64,000 nucleotides of DNA from the NCBI RefSeq assembly GCF_900496975.1, contig NZ_UFQC01000005.1, positions 176,800 to 240,799 on the forward strand, given 5' to 3'. The notes below the pieces were generated by a model. It saw nothing but the letters and a program-made list of their open reading frames with translations. It was not told the origin of the DNA and ran no database searches. Origin of the DNA: Achromobacter veterisilvae (GTDB lineage Bacteria; Pseudomonadota; Gammaproteobacteria; Burkholderiales; Burkholderiaceae_B). Made by a program: the position numbers and the translations under genes. Shown in pieces: positions 63,283-64,000 of the stretch (its first letter is position 1; every line of letters begins with the position of its first letter).

Positions 63283-64000
63283 ATGCCCCGTGTTATCCGC
63301 CGTCCATCTGTTGCGCTGCTGGCTGTCCTGGCGGGCGTCCTGGCAGGGTGCTCATCCCCCAAACCCGAATTCGAAAAAGAGAACTTCGCCCAGAGCGACA
63401 CCTATTCGCGGACGGTTCCCGCCGGCAGCGCCGCCGCCTGCGACGCCGGCCGCCGCGCCCTGCTGAGCCAGGGCTACAACATCGACAAGTTCGAGGGCGC
63501 CCGGGTGACGGGACATAAGAACTTCCAGGGCGAAGACGGCCAGCACACGCAGATCAGCTTCAATATCGAGTGCGCCTCCGACGGCAACTCGAACGAGCGT
63601 GCGACGGTGTTCGCCAACGCGGTGCAGGACCGCTACTCGATCAAGCGCACCGCCAACTCGGCCAGCGTGGGCGTGAGCGTGCTGGGCCAGGTGTCCATGC
63701 CGTTCGGCGCCAGCGACGACTCGCTGGTGAAGACGGCCAGCCAGACGGTGGCGCGCCCGCAGTTCTACGACGGGTTCTTCCAACTGTTGCAGCGCTTCCT
63801 GCCGGACGCCCAGGCCGCCTCCGCGCCGCAGGCGGCGCCCGCGAACCCGGCCCGCGCCAAGGCGCCGCCCAAGCCCGCGCCCGCCGAGCCCGCCGTGTCT
63901 CCGAACGCGCCGGCCGATACTTTGCCAAACCCCTACGGCCTCCCCCGTAACCACTCTTCCAGGTCATCCGCCGGCAACGGCGGCGAAAACAGGAACCCCT
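63283..64000 (+). CDS. DUF2242 family lipoprotein, 3' end beyond window
   Basis: The frame from ATG 63283 gives a signal peptide with lipobox LAGC (Cys23), then a DUF2242-like domain (SYFRT-type start replaced by TYSRTVPAGSAAACDAGRRAL, ISFNIECASDG, SVGVSVLGQVSMPFGASDDS, QFYDGFFQLLQRFL). A long Ala/Pro-rich tail follows. No stop occurs before the window edge, although the last 68 bases are antisense to an EAL gene end. The true stop may be beyond the edge or a frameshift may be present. Confidence 0.78.
   Translation, partial: MPRVIRRPSVALLAVLAGVLAGCSSPKPEFEKENFAQSDTYSRTVPAGSAAACDAGRRALLSQGYNIDKFEGARVTGHKNFQGEDGQHTQISFNIECASDGNSNERATVFANAVQDRYSIKRTANSASVGVSVLGQVSMPFGASDDSLVKTASQTVARPQFYDGFFQLLQRFLPDAQAASAPQAAPANPARAKAPPKPAPAEPAVSPNAPADTLPNPYGLPRNHSSRSSAGNGGENRNP
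63933..64000 (-). CDS. EAL-domain cyclic-di-GMP phosphodiesterase, C-terminal fragment
   Basis: Minus-strand codons from the window edge read GFLFSPPLPADDLEEWLRGR and one more Pro before TAG. The phrase G-F/Y-L/H-F/Y-S-x-P-x-P is the standard ending of EAL phosphodiesterase domains. Only about 22 residues are in the window, so domain layout cannot be given. Confidence 0.7.
   Translation of the reverse strand, partial: GFLFSPPLPADDLEEWLRGRP

Overview
The window is about 68% GC and densely packed with genes. It looks like a chromosomal segment from a betaproteobacterium of the family Alcaligenaceae (Bordetella/Achromobacter type). The reasons are three Bug-type tricarboxylate-family binding proteins each next to a regulator or catabolic operon, an ANR/FNR-controlled cbb3 oxidase locus, divergent biotin genes, and many LysR/AraC-controlled small catabolic clusters. 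An apparently intact nadA-nadB pair argues against the classical NAD-precursor-requiring Bordetella species and for Achromobacter or an environmental Bordetella. The genus call is inference. No rRNA, tRNA, insertion sequence, phage or CRISPR was found.

Layout, left to right. 1-5.3 kb: end of pgsA, an MFS exporter, a di-haem cytochrome c peroxidase, queF, and aceA (isocitrate lyase) closed by a clear terminator. 5.3-8.8 kb: three exported proteins (cupin, double carboxymuconolactone-decarboxylase domain, dienelactone-hydrolase-like) in one operon behind a LysR gene. 8.8-13.6 kb: biotin synthesis, with bioF-bioH-bioCD (bioC and bioD fused in frame) running left and bioA running right. 13.6-20.3 kb: the cbb3 oxidase locus, with two perfect TTGAT-N4-ATCAA boxes. 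It holds a CcoI/FixI relative that has lost all its ATPase domains, then ccoS, ccoNOQP, ccoG, a very short FixH-like protein and a small membrane protein. 20.4-23.0 kb: yjdM, a ~400 bp array of GTGTCTGACAC palindromes, and an ABC-2 exporter.

23.0-28.9 kb: an AtuA/AtuC-like - SMP-30 - Bug - SDR operon divergent from a LysR gene. 28.9-38.5 kb: GST, DUF4168, TauE, AraC, TrhA, a PHB-depolymerase-family esterase, DUF1993, VOC, DUF1428, a GlxA-type regulator, GNAT, a membrane protein and a RutE-like nitroreductase. 38.5-42.3 kb: D-aminoacylase and Bug, divergent from LysR. 42.4-45 kb: SRPBCC, TerC, a small protein and PPK2. 45.3-49.5 kb: a four-gene tripartite efflux operon (NodT, HlyD, DUF2955, suffix protein). 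49.5-54.4 kb: a CoA-transferase - VOC - thioesterase - LysR operon divergent from Bug - hydratase. 54.4-57.2 kb: nadA-nadB behind two palindromic operators. 57.3-61.4 kb: AraC divergent from FAH - hydrolase - amidohydrolase. 61.4-62.9 kb: a D-amino-acid dehydrogenase under a tandem glycine riboswitch. Right edge: a DUF2242 lipoprotein that overlaps the antisense 3' end of an EAL-domain gene.

The most unusual items are the ATPase-less CcoI remnant with its own perfect anaerobic box, the BioC-BioD fusion, the palindrome array, the paired operators before nadA, and the glycine riboswitch on a D-amino-acid dehydrogenase. All product names come from reading motifs. No database search was run.
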